The notes under the pieces are model-generated. The model did no database searches, was not told where the DNA came from, and saw only the letters and a program-made list of their open reading frames with translations. From NCBI RefSeq assembly GCF_002163715.1, contig NZ_CP015698.1, positions 2,458,201-2,522,200 on the forward strand: a DNA stretch of 64,000 nt, written 5' to 3'. Below, piece by piece: positions 18,866 through 29,611 of this stretch; position 1 is the stretch's first letter; each line of letters opens with the position of its first letter. Origin of the DNA: Curvibacter sp. AEP1-3 (GTDB lineage Bacteria > Pseudomonadota > Gammaproteobacteria > Burkholderiales > Burkholderiaceae_C). Made by a program: the position numbers and the translations under genes.

Positions 18866-19785
18866 GGTCGCGCCCCCCGTGATTTGGCAGCAGGCATCGG
18901 CGCTTCTGGCGCGGGACGCGCAGGCACCTTGTCTCCCAGAGGGTCCAACACGATCACGTGTTCAGCACCCGATACCAGACCGAGCGGGACACAGTAAATG
19001 CGGGCGAACACGGCATCCACTTTGCGCTCCACTTTCTCCACACGGGCTACCGGCAAGCCCGGGGGGTACACACCGTCCACACCACTGGTCGTCAACAGGT
19101 CGCCTACGGCAACGTCTGCATTGGCCGCCATGTAGCGCAGCTCCAAAGCATCGGCATGGGTCGATGTGTCGCCAAAGGCGACGCCCCGCGCACCCGTGCG
19201 CACGTTCAGTACAGGGATGGCATGGTCGCGGTCAGTGATCAGGGTCACTTCGCTCACGAGGGGATACACATTGGTAATTTGTCCGATCACACCGGCTTCG
19301 TCCAGCACCGGAGAACCCACCACCATCCGGTGCATCAAGCCCTTATCAATGATCACTTTGCGGGTGTAAGGGTCTGCAGCTTCGTAGATCACCTGTGCAG
19401 CACGGAAGTCGGTAGTCAGACGTTGTGACAGGTCCAGTAATTTGCGCAAGCGTTGGTTTTCCAACTCCAGTTGCTCAACCTGGTTGGCCCGCTGCGACTG
19501 GACGCTGAGTTTGCGGCGTGCTTCCTCTTGGGCGGTCTCTGCGGTGGCGAGCGTGGAAAAATAGTTACCCATGCGCCCCGCCAACTCCACGGGTTGCAAT
19601 GCCAGCCACTGCACCGGATACAGCACGGCGGCCAATGCAACACGCAAAGGTTGCATGACCTTGAAACGCGCGTCGGCCACCATCAAAAGCAGTGCCAAGG
19701 CACTACAGACGGCCAGCTTGGACAGGGCCGAAGGGCCCTGGCGGAAGAAGGGGGGAGGATCTCTGTCCAGCGTACCGAGTGGCAT
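18862..19785 (-). CDS. mreC: Rod shape-determining protein MreC
   Basis: The 307-aa bitopic elongasome protein: basic cytoplasmic N-terminus, one TM (about residues 22-42), a coiled coil (about 70-120, rich in E, Q, L), then the beta-barrel periplasmic domain with VIIDKGLMHRMVVGSPVLDEAGVIGQI. MreC activates PBP2. A Pro/Ala-rich tail follows. It lies 32 nt after mreB in the same transcript. Confidence 0.95.
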   Translation of the reverse strand: MPLGTLDRDPPPFFRQGPSALSKLAVCSALALLLMVADARFKVMQPLRVALAAVLYPVQWLALQPVELAGRMGNYFSTLATAETAQEEARRKLSVQSQRANQVEQLELENQRLRKLLDLSQRLTTDFRAAQVIYEAADPYTRKVIIDKGLMHRMVVGSPVLDEAGVIGQITNVYPLVSEVTLITDRDHAIPVLNVRTGARGVAFGDTSTHADALELRYMAANADVAVGDLLTTSGVDGVYPPGLPVARVEKVERKVDAVFARIYCVPLGLVSGAEHVIVLDPLGDKVPARPAPEAPMPAAKSRGARP

Positions 19786-19817
19786 CGCTGCGTCCGGCGT
19801 TCAGTAACTCGAAGCGT

Positions 19818-21362
<1,545 letters not shown>

Positions 21363-21376
21363 AGCCACGTAAAGTT

Positions 21377-22894
21377 ATGACGACTCCTCTCTCCACCCGC
21401 GCGCCGCACGACCTGAGTGTTCAAGAACTGGTGCAAGCGATTGCGGACAAACAAGTTTCGGCCACTGAATTGGCTCAGCATTTTCTAGACCGCAGCAAAG
21501 CACACGCCAACCTTGCGGCATTCGTAGACCTCAACGCAGAAGCCACACTTGCACAGGCGAAAGCCGCCGACGCACGCATTGCCGCCGGAACCGCTGGTGC
21601 GCTGGAAGGCCTGCCATTGGCCCACAAAGACATCTTTGTGACCCGCGACTTCGCCACTACCGCCGGCTCCCGCATGCTCAAGGGCTACCGTTCGCCGTTT
21701 GATGCCACCGTGGTGAGCAAGCTGGCAGAAGCAGGTGCAATAACCCTGGGCAAAGTGAACTGCGACGAGTTCGCAATGGGCTCGAGCAACGAAAACACGG
21801 CGGTTGCGGCAGTGGGCAGCGACACCGTCGCACCGGTACTCAATCCGTGGGACACCACCCGGATTCCGGGCGGATCCTCCGGCGGCAGCGCGGCCGTGGT
21901 CGCAGCCCGCCTGGCACCCGCTGCGACAGGCACCGACACTGGCGGTTCCATCCGCCAACCGGCCGCGTTTTGCGGCATCACCGGCATCAAACCCACCTAC
22001 GGCCGTGCTTCCCGCTACGGCATGGTGGCATTTGCCTCGAGTCTGGATCAAGCTGGTCCCATGGCCCGCAGTGCCGAAGACTGCGCCTTGCTGTTGTCCG
22101 CGATGTGCGGCCCGGACCCGGACCGTGACTCCACTTCTCTGGACGCGCCCGCGGAGAACTTCACTCGCAAGCTGAACGACAGCATCGAAGGCCTGCGCAT
22201 AGGCGTACCGAAAGAGTTTTTCGGGGACGGTTTGTCCGACGATGTGCGAAGCGCAGTGGATGCCGCGCTCAAACAGTACGAACAACTCGGCGCCAAGCTG
22301 GTGCCCATTGCTCTGCCACGCACCGAATTGTCCATCCCGGTGTACTACATCATTGCGCCCGCAGAAGCGTCCAGCAACCTGAGCCGCTTTGACGGTGTGA
22401 AGTTCGGCCACCGCGCCAAGAACTACGGCGACTTGGCCGACATGTACAAAAAGACCCGCGCCGAAGGCTTTGGCGACGAGGTGAAACGCCGCATCATGAT
22501 CGGCACCTATGTGCTGAGCCATGGTTATTACGACGCCTATTACCTGCAGGCGCAAAAGATCCGCCGCATGATCGCGGACGATTTCCAGAACGCGTTCAAG
22601 GAATGCGACGTGATCGCCGGGCCCGTGGCACCTACCGTGGCATGGAAGATCGGTGAAAAATCGGATGATCCTGTCGCCAACTACCTGGCCGACATCTTCA
22701 CCCTGTCCGGCTCACTGGCCGGACTGCCAGGCATGAGCATCCCCGTCGGCTTTGCCAAGTCTGAAGCGGACAAGGGTCTGCCCATCGGGATGCAGTTGTT
22801 GGGCAATTACCTCGACGAAGCGCGCCTGCTTAACGCAGCCCACCGTTTCCAACAAGCCACCGATTACCACCTGGCCAAGCCCGCAGGATTCTGA
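21377..22894 (+). CDS. gatA: Asp-tRNA(Asn)/Glu-tRNA(Gln) amidotransferase subunit A
   Basis: The 505-aa amidase subunit that releases ammonia from glutamine. The amidase-signature triad is visible: Lys in LAHKDIF, cis-Ser in GGSSGGSAA and the nucleophile Ser in [10 protein letters not shown], with [13 protein letters not shown] after it. Cytosolic, working with GatB through an ammonia channel. Length is slightly above the family norm because of a longer N-terminus. gatB follows after 2 nt. Confidence 0.97.
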   Translation: MTTPLSTRAPHDLSVQELVQAIADKQVSATELAQHFLDRSKAHANLAAFVDLNAEATLAQAKAADARIAAGTAGALEGLPLAHKDIFVTRDFATTAGSRMLKGYRSPFDATVVSKLAEAGAITLGKVNCDEFAMGSSNENTAVAAVGSDTVAPVLNPWDTTRIPGGSSGGSAAVVAARLAPAATGTDTGGSIRQPAAFCGITGIKPTYGRASRYGMVAFASSLDQAGPMARSAEDCALLLSAMCGPDPDRDSTSLDAPAENFTRKLNDSIEGLRIGVPKEFFGDGLSDDVRSAVDAALKQYEQLGAKLVPIALPRTELSIPVYYIIAPAEASSNLSRFDGVKFGHRAKNYGDLADMYKKTRAEGFGDEVKRRIMIGTYVLSHGYYDAYYLQAQKIRRMIADDFQNAFKECDVIAGPVAPTVAWKIGEKSDDPVANYLADIFTLSGSLAGLPGMSIPVGFAKSEADKGLPIGMQLLGNYLDEARLLNAAHRFQQATDYHLAKPAGF

Positions 22895-22896
22895 AC

Positions 22897-24414
22897 ATGA
22901 GTGAGACTGTGAACACATTCGAAGCACAACAACAAGGCCGCCCCACCGGCCCGCTGGTGCATGGCTACGAGGTCATCATCGGCTTTGAAACCCACGCCCA
23001 ACTTTCGACCCAGTCGAAGATTTTTTCGCGCGCCAGCACGGCCTTTGGTGCAGAGCCCAACACACAAGCCTGCGCGGTGGACTTGGCCCTGCCCGGCACC
23101 TTGCCGGTGATGAACAAAGGCGCGGTCGAGCGGGCCATCCAGTTCGGCCTGGCCATCAACTCGCATATTGCTCCGCGCAGCATCTTTGCCCGCAAGAACT
23201 ACTTCTACCCTGACCTGCCCAAGGGCTATCAGATCAGCCAGTTTGAGATTCCGGTGGTGCAAGGCGGAGCCGTGGAGTTTTTCTTGGGTGACGAAAAGAA
23301 AACCGTGCGCCTGGTGCGCGCGCACTTGGAAGAAGACGCCGGCAAGTCGCTGCATGAAGACTTCATCGGGCAAAGCGGTATCGATCTGAACCGCGCGGGT
23401 ACGCCCCTGCTGGAAATCGTGACGGAGCCAGACATGCGTTCCAGTGCAGAAGCCGTGGCCTATGCGAAAGAACTGCACAAGATCGTGACCTGGATCGGCA
23501 TTTGCGATGGCAACATGCAGGAAGGCTCTTTCCGTTGCGACGCCAACGTGTCGGTTCGCAAACCCGGCCAACCCCTGGGCACCCGCCGCGAGATCAAGAA
23601 CCTGAACAGCTTCAAGTTCATGCAGCAAGCCATCGACTACGAGGTGCGCTGGCAGATCGAGCAGATTGAAGACGGCCACGAGATCCAACAAGCCACCGTA
23701 CTTTTCAACCCCGACACGGGTGAAACACGCGCCATGCGCACCAAAGAAGATGCGGCCGACTACCGCTACTTCCCCGACCCCGACCTGCCGCCGCTATGTA
23801 TTTCAGAGCAGTGGATCGAGACGGTGCGAGCGCAAATGGCCGAATTGCCCCGCAATATGGCTACACGCTTCCAGGCGGACTACGGCCTCAGTGAATACGA
23901 TGCGACGCAGCTTACGCAAAGCCAGATGATTGCAAAGTATTTCGAGACTGCGGCTCAGATCAGTGGTCAACCCAAACTCGCAGCGAACTGGGTCTTGGGT
24001 GAAGTCTCAGCGTTCACCAACAAGCAAGGGATATCCATCGACGATCCAGAGGTCCCAAACCCGCGGGCAGTCGGCGAAATCGTGAAGCGGATTGCGTCCG
24101 GCGAGATCAACGGCGGCGGTGCAAAGACCGCATTCCAAGCGCTTTGCGCTGAACGCCATAACGACATCAGTGATCTGGCAGCATATGTTGAAAAGATCAT
24201 CATTGACCGCGATCTCAAGCAGATGAACGACACCGGCGCGCTGGAAGCGATCGTCGATGAAGTGATTGCCGCCAATGCCAAGAACGTCGCTGAGTTCAAG
24301 GCGGGGAACGAAAAGGCCCTGAACGGCCTCGTGGGTCAAATCATGAAGGCCAGCAAAGGCAAGGCAAACCCGCAACAGGTCAACGACCTGCTGCGTAGCA
24401 AACTCGCCAATTAG
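22897..24414 (+). CDS. gatB: Asp-tRNA(Asn)/Glu-tRNA(Gln) amidotransferase subunit B
   Basis: The 505-aa kinase/tRNA-binding subunit that phosphorylates the misacylated tRNA before amidation. Characteristic segments: [15 protein letters not shown] (most homologues have EVHAQL), [25 protein letters not shown] and RCDANVSVR. The C-terminal YqeY-like tail domain runs from about residue 350 to the end. It ends 3 nt before the convergent DUF4124 gene. Confidence 0.97.
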   Translation: MSETVNTFEAQQQGRPTGPLVHGYEVIIGFETHAQLSTQSKIFSRASTAFGAEPNTQACAVDLALPGTLPVMNKGAVERAIQFGLAINSHIAPRSIFARKNYFYPDLPKGYQISQFEIPVVQGGAVEFFLGDEKKTVRLVRAHLEEDAGKSLHEDFIGQSGIDLNRAGTPLLEIVTEPDMRSSAEAVAYAKELHKIVTWIGICDGNMQEGSFRCDANVSVRKPGQPLGTRREIKNLNSFKFMQQAIDYEVRWQIEQIEDGHEIQQATVLFNPDTGETRAMRTKEDAADYRYFPDPDLPPLCISEQWIETVRAQMAELPRNMATRFQADYGLSEYDATQLTQSQMIAKYFETAAQISGQPKLAANWVLGEVSAFTNKQGISIDDPEVPNPRAVGEIVKRIASGEINGGGAKTAFQALCAERHNDISDLAAYVEKIIIDRDLKQMNDTGALEAIVDEVIAANAKNVAEFKAGNEKALNGLVGQIMKASKGKANPQQVNDLLRSKLAN

Positions 24415-24417
24415 CGG

Positions 24418-25080
24418 TTATTTCGGAACCGCGGCTGCTGCAGCCCAGAGCTGCTTCAGCCGCCCCAGTTCATCGTCAAAGCGCTCGTTGACGCGTTTGA
24501 CTTCAGCCTCCTGCTCACCGATGAAACGGCGTTGCACAGCTTGGCTCTGGGTGTTTTCTTCAAGTTGGCGACGCACATATGCCGGGGCTTTGGTGGGGTC
24601 CTTTTTATAGAACTCCATCTCTTCGTCGATAGATCGGCGCTGTTTCCCCAACTCTTCGAGCCGGTTGCTCGCCGCTTTGATCACCACCGTGATTTGCGCC
24701 AAGGCATCCGCGCGTTCCTGGTCATGCACCGCTTTGCTGGGGTACCGGGTCAGCAGGGCCCGGTCACGCCGCTTTTCTTCGGCAGTGCGGTTGCGCTCCT
24801 CGGCTTCGCGCTTTTCCTTGGCCTCGATATCCGCCAATTCTTTAGCGGTCAGGCTGGGGCCCACTTTGGCACGCACCGTACCGCTGGGGTTCAGGATCTT
24901 CTGCTCGCGGTCAATACATTCCACGATAGGCCGGTCGGAGGTCAATTTGCGGCCCTTGGCATCTACGCAGGTGTACACCCCGCCTTGCACAGGCGCAACG
25001 GCCTGCGCGCTGACATTGGTGGAGGTACCGGCCACCCATGCCGCGAGGGCCAGGTGAGCTGCGATCGTTGCCTTGTTCAT
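24418..25080 (-). CDS. Exported DUF4124-domain protein with coiled coil
   Basis: A 220-aa protein of unknown function. A signal peptide (about residues 1-25, ending VSAQA) precedes GGVYTCVDAKGRKLTSDRPI, the DUF4124 pattern with a conserved Cys. From about residue 80 to 200 it is highly charged and helical (KEKREAEERNRTAEEKRRDR), probably coiled coil. Periplasmic location is expected. Its neighbours pyrE (upstream, 3 nt) and gatB (convergent) give no functional hint. Confidence 0.85.
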   Translation of the reverse strand: MNKATIAAHLALAAWVAGTSTNVSAQAVAPVQGGVYTCVDAKGRKLTSDRPIVECIDREQKILNPSGTVRAKVGPSLTAKELADIEAKEKREAEERNRTAEEKRRDRALLTRYPSKAVHDQERADALAQITVVIKAASNRLEELGKQRRSIDEEMEFYKKDPTKAPAYVRRQLEENTQSQAVQRRFIGEQEAEVKRVNERFDDELGRLKQLWAAAAAVPK

Positions 25081-25083
25081 GAA

Positions 25084-25755
25084 TTATCTTTCTTCAACCC
25101 CGTAACGTTGGCGATAGGCCAACACGCGCTGGGCATCCTGGGTAGAGCCCGTGCTTTGATCCAGATACTGCATCAAATCCCCCAGCTTCGCAATTGCGCA
25201 GACCTTCAGACCCAACTGCTCGCGCACGTACTGCACTGCACTGTAAGGCACATCCTGGCCGTTCTCTGTCGCCATTTCCTGGCGGTCCAGGGCGATGCAG
25301 ACAGCATGGGGGGTCGCACCAGCGGCCTGAATGATGGCGATGGACTCACGTGCCGCGGTTCCAGCAGACATCACGTCATCAATGATCAACACGCGACCCT
25401 TGAGTGGCGCGCCCACCAAAGTGCCGCCTTCGCCATGGTCTTTGGCTTCTTTGCGGTTGTAGGCAAATGGCACATTACGGCCGAGACGCGCCAGCTCGAT
25501 CGCCACGGCCGCGCCCAAGGGAATGCCCTTGTAGGCCGGGCCGAACACCATATCGAACTCGATGCCACTCGCCAGCAAACGCTGCGCATAGAATCCGGCG
25601 AGCCGTCCGAGTTTGGCCCCGTCGTCAAACAGCCCGGCATTGAAAAAGTAGGGGCTCATGCGGCCGGCCTTGGTTTTGAATTCGCCGAACCGCAGCACCC
25701 CGCACTCGATTGCAAACTGCACAAACTCTTGGGCCAACGGGTCTTTATCCGACAT
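25084..25755 (-). CDS. pyrE: Orotate phosphoribosyltransferase
   Basis: Converts orotate and PRPP to OMP in pyrimidine synthesis; cytosolic, 223 aa. The PRPP-binding motif VLIIDDVMSAGTA and the N-terminal GRMSPYFFNAGLF are diagnostic. ATG 25755 is preceded by AAGGA at 7 nt; a longer in-frame ORF to 25839 runs into the divergent xth gene. The start codon is only 10 nt from the xth start on the other strand, so each gene's promoter must lie inside the other's coding region. Confidence 0.96.
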   Translation of the reverse strand: MSDKDPLAQEFVQFAIECGVLRFGEFKTKAGRMSPYFFNAGLFDDGAKLGRLAGFYAQRLLASGIEFDMVFGPAYKGIPLGAAVAIELARLGRNVPFAYNRKEAKDHGEGGTLVGAPLKGRVLIIDDVMSAGTAARESIAIIQAAGATPHAVCIALDRQEMATENGQDVPYSAVQYVREQLGLKVCAIAKLGDLMQYLDQSTGSTQDAQRVLAYRQRYGVEER

Positions 25756-25765
25756 GGGGAATTCC

Positions 25766-26557
25766 TTGTTTAAATTAACCAGCCTCAACCTCAACGGCAT
25801 CCGTTCCGCCACCAGCAAAGGCCTGGAAGCCTGGCTCACGCAGGCGCAGCCTGATTGTATTTGCGTGCAGGAAGTGAAAGCGAAGGCACCTGATATCGCC
25901 GGGCGCTTCGAGTCTTTCGGTGAGCTCCAGGGACACTTTCACTTTGCCGAGAAAAAGGGCTACTCCGGCGTCGCGGTCTACACCAAACATGCCCCGAGCG
26001 ATGTGCGCATCGGCTACGGTTCTGCCGAATTTGACGCCGAAGGCCGCTATGTTGAGTTGCGTTTCGACACCCCATCGCGCAAGTTTTCCATCATCAGCGC
26101 GTACTTTCCCAGCGGCTCTTCAGGCGAAGAGCGACAGGCGGCCAAGTTCCGCTTTCTCGCCGAGTTCTACCCTCACCTCCAGCAGCTCAGGGCAGAACGG
26201 GAACTCGTGCTGTGCGGAGACTTGAACATCGCGCACCAGGAAATCGACCTGAAGAACTGGAAAGGCAACAAGAAGAACTCAGGCTTTTTGCCGGAAGAGC
26301 GCGCCTGGATGAGCAAGGCCCTCAGCGAAGGCGGCTTGGTCGACGTGTATCGCCAGCTGGAACCTACGGCCACCGACGACTGCTACACATGGTGGAGTAA
26401 CCGCGGACAGGCCTATGCGAAGAACGTAGGCTGGCGCCTGGATTACCACTTGGCTACGCCTGCCCTGGCTGCGACAGCCAAAGAGGTTGCCATCTACAAG
26501 ACAGAAAAGTTCTCTGACCACGCGCCCATCACCGTGGGCTACGACTTCACTTTGTAG
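25766..26557 (+). CDS. xth: Exodeoxyribonuclease III / AP endonuclease
   Basis: Mg-dependent AP endonuclease and 3'-5' exonuclease of base-excision repair, 263 aa from TTG 25766. Motifs: LTSLNLNGIRSA, CVQEVKA (metal Glu), GDLNIAH, the W-containing active-site loop and the final SDHAPITVGY. TTG 25766 (MFKLTSLN) is chosen because GGGGA precedes it at 5 nt and it fits the family. The in-frame ATG 25754 has no SD and overlaps the pyrE start codon. Confidence 0.95.
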   Translation: MFKLTSLNLNGIRSATSKGLEAWLTQAQPDCICVQEVKAKAPDIAGRFESFGELQGHFHFAEKKGYSGVAVYTKHAPSDVRIGYGSAEFDAEGRYVELRFDTPSRKFSIISAYFPSGSSGEERQAAKFRFLAEFYPHLQQLRAERELVLCGDLNIAHQEIDLKNWKGNKKNSGFLPEERAWMSKALSEGGLVDVYRQLEPTATDDCYTWWSNRGQAYAKNVGWRLDYHLATPALAATAKEVAIYKTEKFSDHAPITVGYDFTL

Positions 26558-27404
26558 ACGGTTTCTGCGCCTTGTTATACAGAGGTACCACTTGGGGCAT
26601 GGCGGCCTCCATGTCAGCAATGCGGGTGTCGCCAGCAGGGTGAGTGGAAAGCCACTGCGGCGGGGCATTTTTGTTGGCAGCGGACATCTTTCGCCACAGA
26701 CTGATGCCGGCGCGCGGGTCGTAGCCCGCCCGTGCTGCGAGCTCCAGCCCCACGAGGTCGGCCTCTGATTCGTCTTCGCGGCTGAACTTTAAAGTCAATA
26801 ACTGCGCGCCGTATTGGGTGACGGTTTGCCCGACCTGACCCAGCCCCAATACCTGACTCAGCAAGTTCGCGCCCAAGCCGGTGGCCGCCGTCTTGCCCAT
26901 GCGCTCCCGGGCGTGTTCCCGCAAGGCATGGGCGATTTCATGCCCCATGACCATCGCCACTTCGTCATCGGTGAGTTTGAGGGTGTCCAGAATGCCGGTG
27001 TAAAAGGCAATCTTGCCGCCCGGCATGCAAAACGCATTGATCTGTTTGGATCCGATCAGGTTGACCTCCCACTGCCAGTTTTTGGCACGCGGATTCCATT
27101 CGTTTGCATAAGGAACGATGCGCCGGGCGATCGCGCGCAGGCGCTGCAGCTGCGGGTGCTCTTTGCCGGCCAGCGCCCGTTGCTGATCAGCCTTGGCCAA
27201 CATCTGCGCGTACTGCTGGGCGGCGGATTGTTCTATTTCTTCAGCGGGCACCAGCTTGCTGAAAGCCGAGTTGCCGCCCACGTCCACCCCCTCACGCGCA
27301 ACGGCAGGCAAGGCAGCCAGCGCGGCGAGGGCGAAAGCCAACGCCGCGACACCAAGGTGGAATGAGCGACGGGTGACTGGCAAATCAACAAGAACGGTCG
27401 GCAT
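26547..27404 (-). CDS. Exported M48-family metalloprotease (LoiP/BepA-like)
   Basis: The 285-aa zinc protease has a signal peptide (hydrophobic stretch about residues 15-35 ending AVARE). The catalytic HEIAH (HEXXH) sits in VMGHEIAHALREH, and the downstream Glu ligand is in EDESEADLVGLELAARAGYDPRAG. GGKIAFYTGIL is typical of the M48C subgroup. A role in envelope protein quality control is inferred from homologues. It overlaps the xth 3' end by 11 nt, convergently. Confidence 0.92.
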   Translation of the reverse strand: MPTVLVDLPVTRRSFHLGVAALAFALAALAALPAVAREGVDVGGNSAFSKLVPAEEIEQSAAQQYAQMLAKADQQRALAGKEHPQLQRLRAIARRIVPYANEWNPRAKNWQWEVNLIGSKQINAFCMPGGKIAFYTGILDTLKLTDDEVAMVMGHEIAHALREHARERMGKTAATGLGANLLSQVLGLGQVGQTVTQYGAQLLTLKFSREDESEADLVGLELAARAGYDPRAGISLWRKMSAANKNAPPQWLSTHPAGDTRIADMEAAMPQVVPLYNKAQKPSTK

Positions 27405-27444
27405 GGCTGGCTAAGACTCCTGAGTGGACAGGTATTATTCCCCG

Positions 27445-28788
27445 ATGAGCTCTGTAACGCCTGACACCCCGCGCCCCGATGACAAACCCCACTGGCGGGA
27501 CACCCTCAGGGTTTATGCAGAGCCTGCCTCTTTGCGCATGCTTTCGCTGGGTTTTTCCGCGGGACTGCCGTTTTTGCTGGTATTCGGCACCCTGAGCTTC
27601 TGGCTGCGTGAAGCGGGGGTGGACCGCAGCACCATCGGCCACATGAGTTGGGTGGGCATCGCCTTCGGCTTCAAGTGGGCGTGGGCACCGCTGGTGGATC
27701 GCCTGCCCATTCCGGTATTAACGCGTTTGCTGGGCCGTCGCCGCAGTTGGCTTATCCTGGCGCAAAGCGCCATCATGCTGGCTTTGTGCATCATGGCTTT
27801 CACCGATCCAAAGCAGGCCTTGGCGCCCGTGGTGTGGTGCGCGATTGCATTGGCTTTCGCCTCCGCCACGCAAGACATCGCACTGGATGCTTTCCGGATT
27901 GAGTCGGGCGACAGCCAGCACCAAGCTGCCTTGTCTGCGACCTATATGGCGGGCTATCGCTTGGCCATGATCTGGGCCGGTGCAGGCGCCCTGTGGATTG
28001 CGGCCGCCAGTGAAACCCCCAATGCGGAGCTGTACCAATACGCCGCGTGGCGCACCGCCTACCTGGTCATGGCGCTCAGCATGTTGCCGGGCATGCTCAC
28101 CGTGGTCTTTTCCCGGGAGCCAGCACCGCGCCCATTGGCGCCGGCGCGCAATGCGGCGGAGTGGTTGCAAAGTGCTTTGGTAGAACCCTTTTCCGAATTC
28201 TTCAAACGGCACCGCTGGCATGCGGCCCTGATCCTGGCCCTGATTGCGAGCTACCGGATCAGCGACGTAGTCATGGGCATCATGGCCAACCCCTTTTATG
28301 TGGATATGGGCTACACCAAGGGAGAAGTGGCCTCGATCACCAAGGTTTACGGAGTGATCATGACACTGGTGGGTGCGTTTGTGGGTGGTGCACTGGCCAT
28401 GCGGATGGGGGTGTTGCGGGTACTGATGCTGGGTGCGGTGCTGAGTGCCGGCAGCAATTTGCTATTTGCCTGGCTCGGTAGCCGCGGGCATGACCTGCAC
28501 GCCCTGATTGCGGTCATTTCAGCAGACAACTTCTCCAGCGGGATAGCCACCGCTGCATTCGTGGCCTACCTGTCATCGCTAACGAACGTGCGCTACTCCG
28601 CCACGCAATATGCGTTGTTCAGTTCCATGATGGTGCTATTGCCCAAGTTTCTGGCCGGGTTCTCGGGCGACTTTGTCAACGCATTCGGCTACACCCAGTT
28701 CTTCATTGGCACTGCCTGCCTGGGGGTTCCGGTATTGGTGCTGATTGCATTTGCGTCCAGAATGAAAACTGACTCTCCCGCCCATTGA
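27445..28788 (+). CDS. AmpG-like MFS transporter
   Basis: A 447-aa major-facilitator protein with about 12 TM segments. The N-terminal pattern FSAGLPFLLVFGTLSFWL and AFGFKWAWAPLVDRLPIPVL, then ASATQDIALDAFRIE, match AmpG, which imports anhydro-muropeptides for wall recycling. ATG 27445 is chosen; GTG 27424 is in frame. The stop codon and last few codons lie within an interspersed repeat, so the C-terminus (SPAH) is partly repeat-derived. Confidence 0.88.
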   Translation: MSSVTPDTPRPDDKPHWRDTLRVYAEPASLRMLSLGFSAGLPFLLVFGTLSFWLREAGVDRSTIGHMSWVGIAFGFKWAWAPLVDRLPIPVLTRLLGRRRSWLILAQSAIMLALCIMAFTDPKQALAPVVWCAIALAFASATQDIALDAFRIESGDSQHQAALSATYMAGYRLAMIWAGAGALWIAAASETPNAELYQYAAWRTAYLVMALSMLPGMLTVVFSREPAPRPLAPARNAAEWLQSALVEPFSEFFKRHRWHAALILALIASYRISDVVMGIMANPFYVDMGYTKGEVASITKVYGVIMTLVGAFVGGALAMRMGVLRVLMLGAVLSAGSNLLFAWLGSRGHDLHALIAVISADNFSSGIATAAFVAYLSSLTNVRYSATQYALFSSMMVLLPKFLAGFSGDFVNAFGYTQFFIGTACLGVPVLVLIAFASRMKTDSPAH

Positions 28789-28819
28789 ATGTGCGCGGAA
28801 AGCTATCATTTATATAGCG
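28776..28819 (-). repeat. Interspersed repeat, copy I (stop of AmpG-like gene)
   Basis: Minus strand: GCTATATAAATGATAGCTTT then CCGCGCACATTCAATGGGCG. The plus-strand stop TGA of the MFS gene lies in the TTCAATGGGCG block, so the repeat forms the gene's 3' end. It also lies just upstream of the response-regulator gene. Confidence 0.8.
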
Positions 28820-28892
28820 AAATTTACCCAACTTTACGGAAACTTCAGGCCCGGCGCATACCTTCTGTAGCGTCCGGGACTAGACTGCGGGC

Positions 28893-29609
28893 ATGCGCCA
28901 AAACCTGCTCATGATCGAAGACGATGCCCGGCTTGCCTCCATGGTGGCCGAGTATCTGGACCAATCCGGATTCTCCGTGGCCCATGCCGGCGACGGGCAC
29001 AGCGGGCTCGCCCGGCTTGCACCCGACACCGGACATGATGCTCCCGATCTGGTCATCCTGGACCTGATGCTGCCCGACATGGACGGCCTGGAGATCTGCC
29101 GTCGCATCCGCGCCCTCCCCGGTGCGATGGGTCAGGTGCCGGTACTCATGCTGACCGCCAAAGGCGATGCCATGGACCGCATCATCGGATTGGAAATCGG
29201 CGCTGACGACTACCTGCCCAAACCTTTTGAGCCCCGCGAGTTGCTGGCTCGCATACGCGCCATCTTGCGTCGCAAAGGCGAGGCTCCGGCAACCAACAGC
29301 AAAGCCCTTCGCTTTGGCACCCTGGAAATTGACAGGGATGCACGCACGGTAGTCGTGGGAGGCAAACCCTGTGAACTGACCTCCTACCAGTTTGATTTGC
29401 TCGTGGCGCTGGCTGAACGTGCAGGCCGTGTACTCACCCGTGACCAGATCATGGAAGCCGTACGCGGCCGCGAGCTGGAAGCCTTTGACCGCTCCATTGA
29501 CGTGCACATGGGCCGCATCCGCGCGGCAATTGAAGTGGATGCCAAAGACCCCAAACGCATTCTGACTGTGCGCGGCGTCGGCTATGTGTTCGCCCGCCAG
29601 CAGGACTGA
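28893..29609 (+). CDS. OmpR-family response regulator
   Basis: A 238-aa DNA-binding regulator: receiver domain (about 1-120) with the acidic pair E9-D10-D11, phospho-acceptor D57 in VILDLMLPDMDG and Lys in PKPFEPREL. A winged-helix domain follows with RAGRVLTRDQIMEAVRGRELEAFDRSIDVHMGRIR. It resembles the RstA/CpxR/OmpR branch. The cognate kinase starts 2 nt downstream. Targets are unknown. Confidence 0.94.
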   Translation: MRQNLLMIEDDARLASMVAEYLDQSGFSVAHAGDGHSGLARLAPDTGHDAPDLVILDLMLPDMDGLEICRRIRALPGAMGQVPVLMLTAKGDAMDRIIGLEIGADDYLPKPFEPRELLARIRAILRRKGEAPATNSKALRFGTLEIDRDARTVVVGGKPCELTSYQFDLLVALAERAGRVLTRDQIMEAVRGRELEAFDRSIDVHMGRIRAAIEVDAKDPKRILTVRGVGYVFARQQD

Positions 29610-29611
29610 CC

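Noticed and set aside
27816-27855. A partial match to the interspersed repeat inside the AmpG-like gene (GGCGCCAAGGCC on the minus strand)
   Set aside because: Only half the repeat matches and the coded residues fit the transporter family, so chance is likely.
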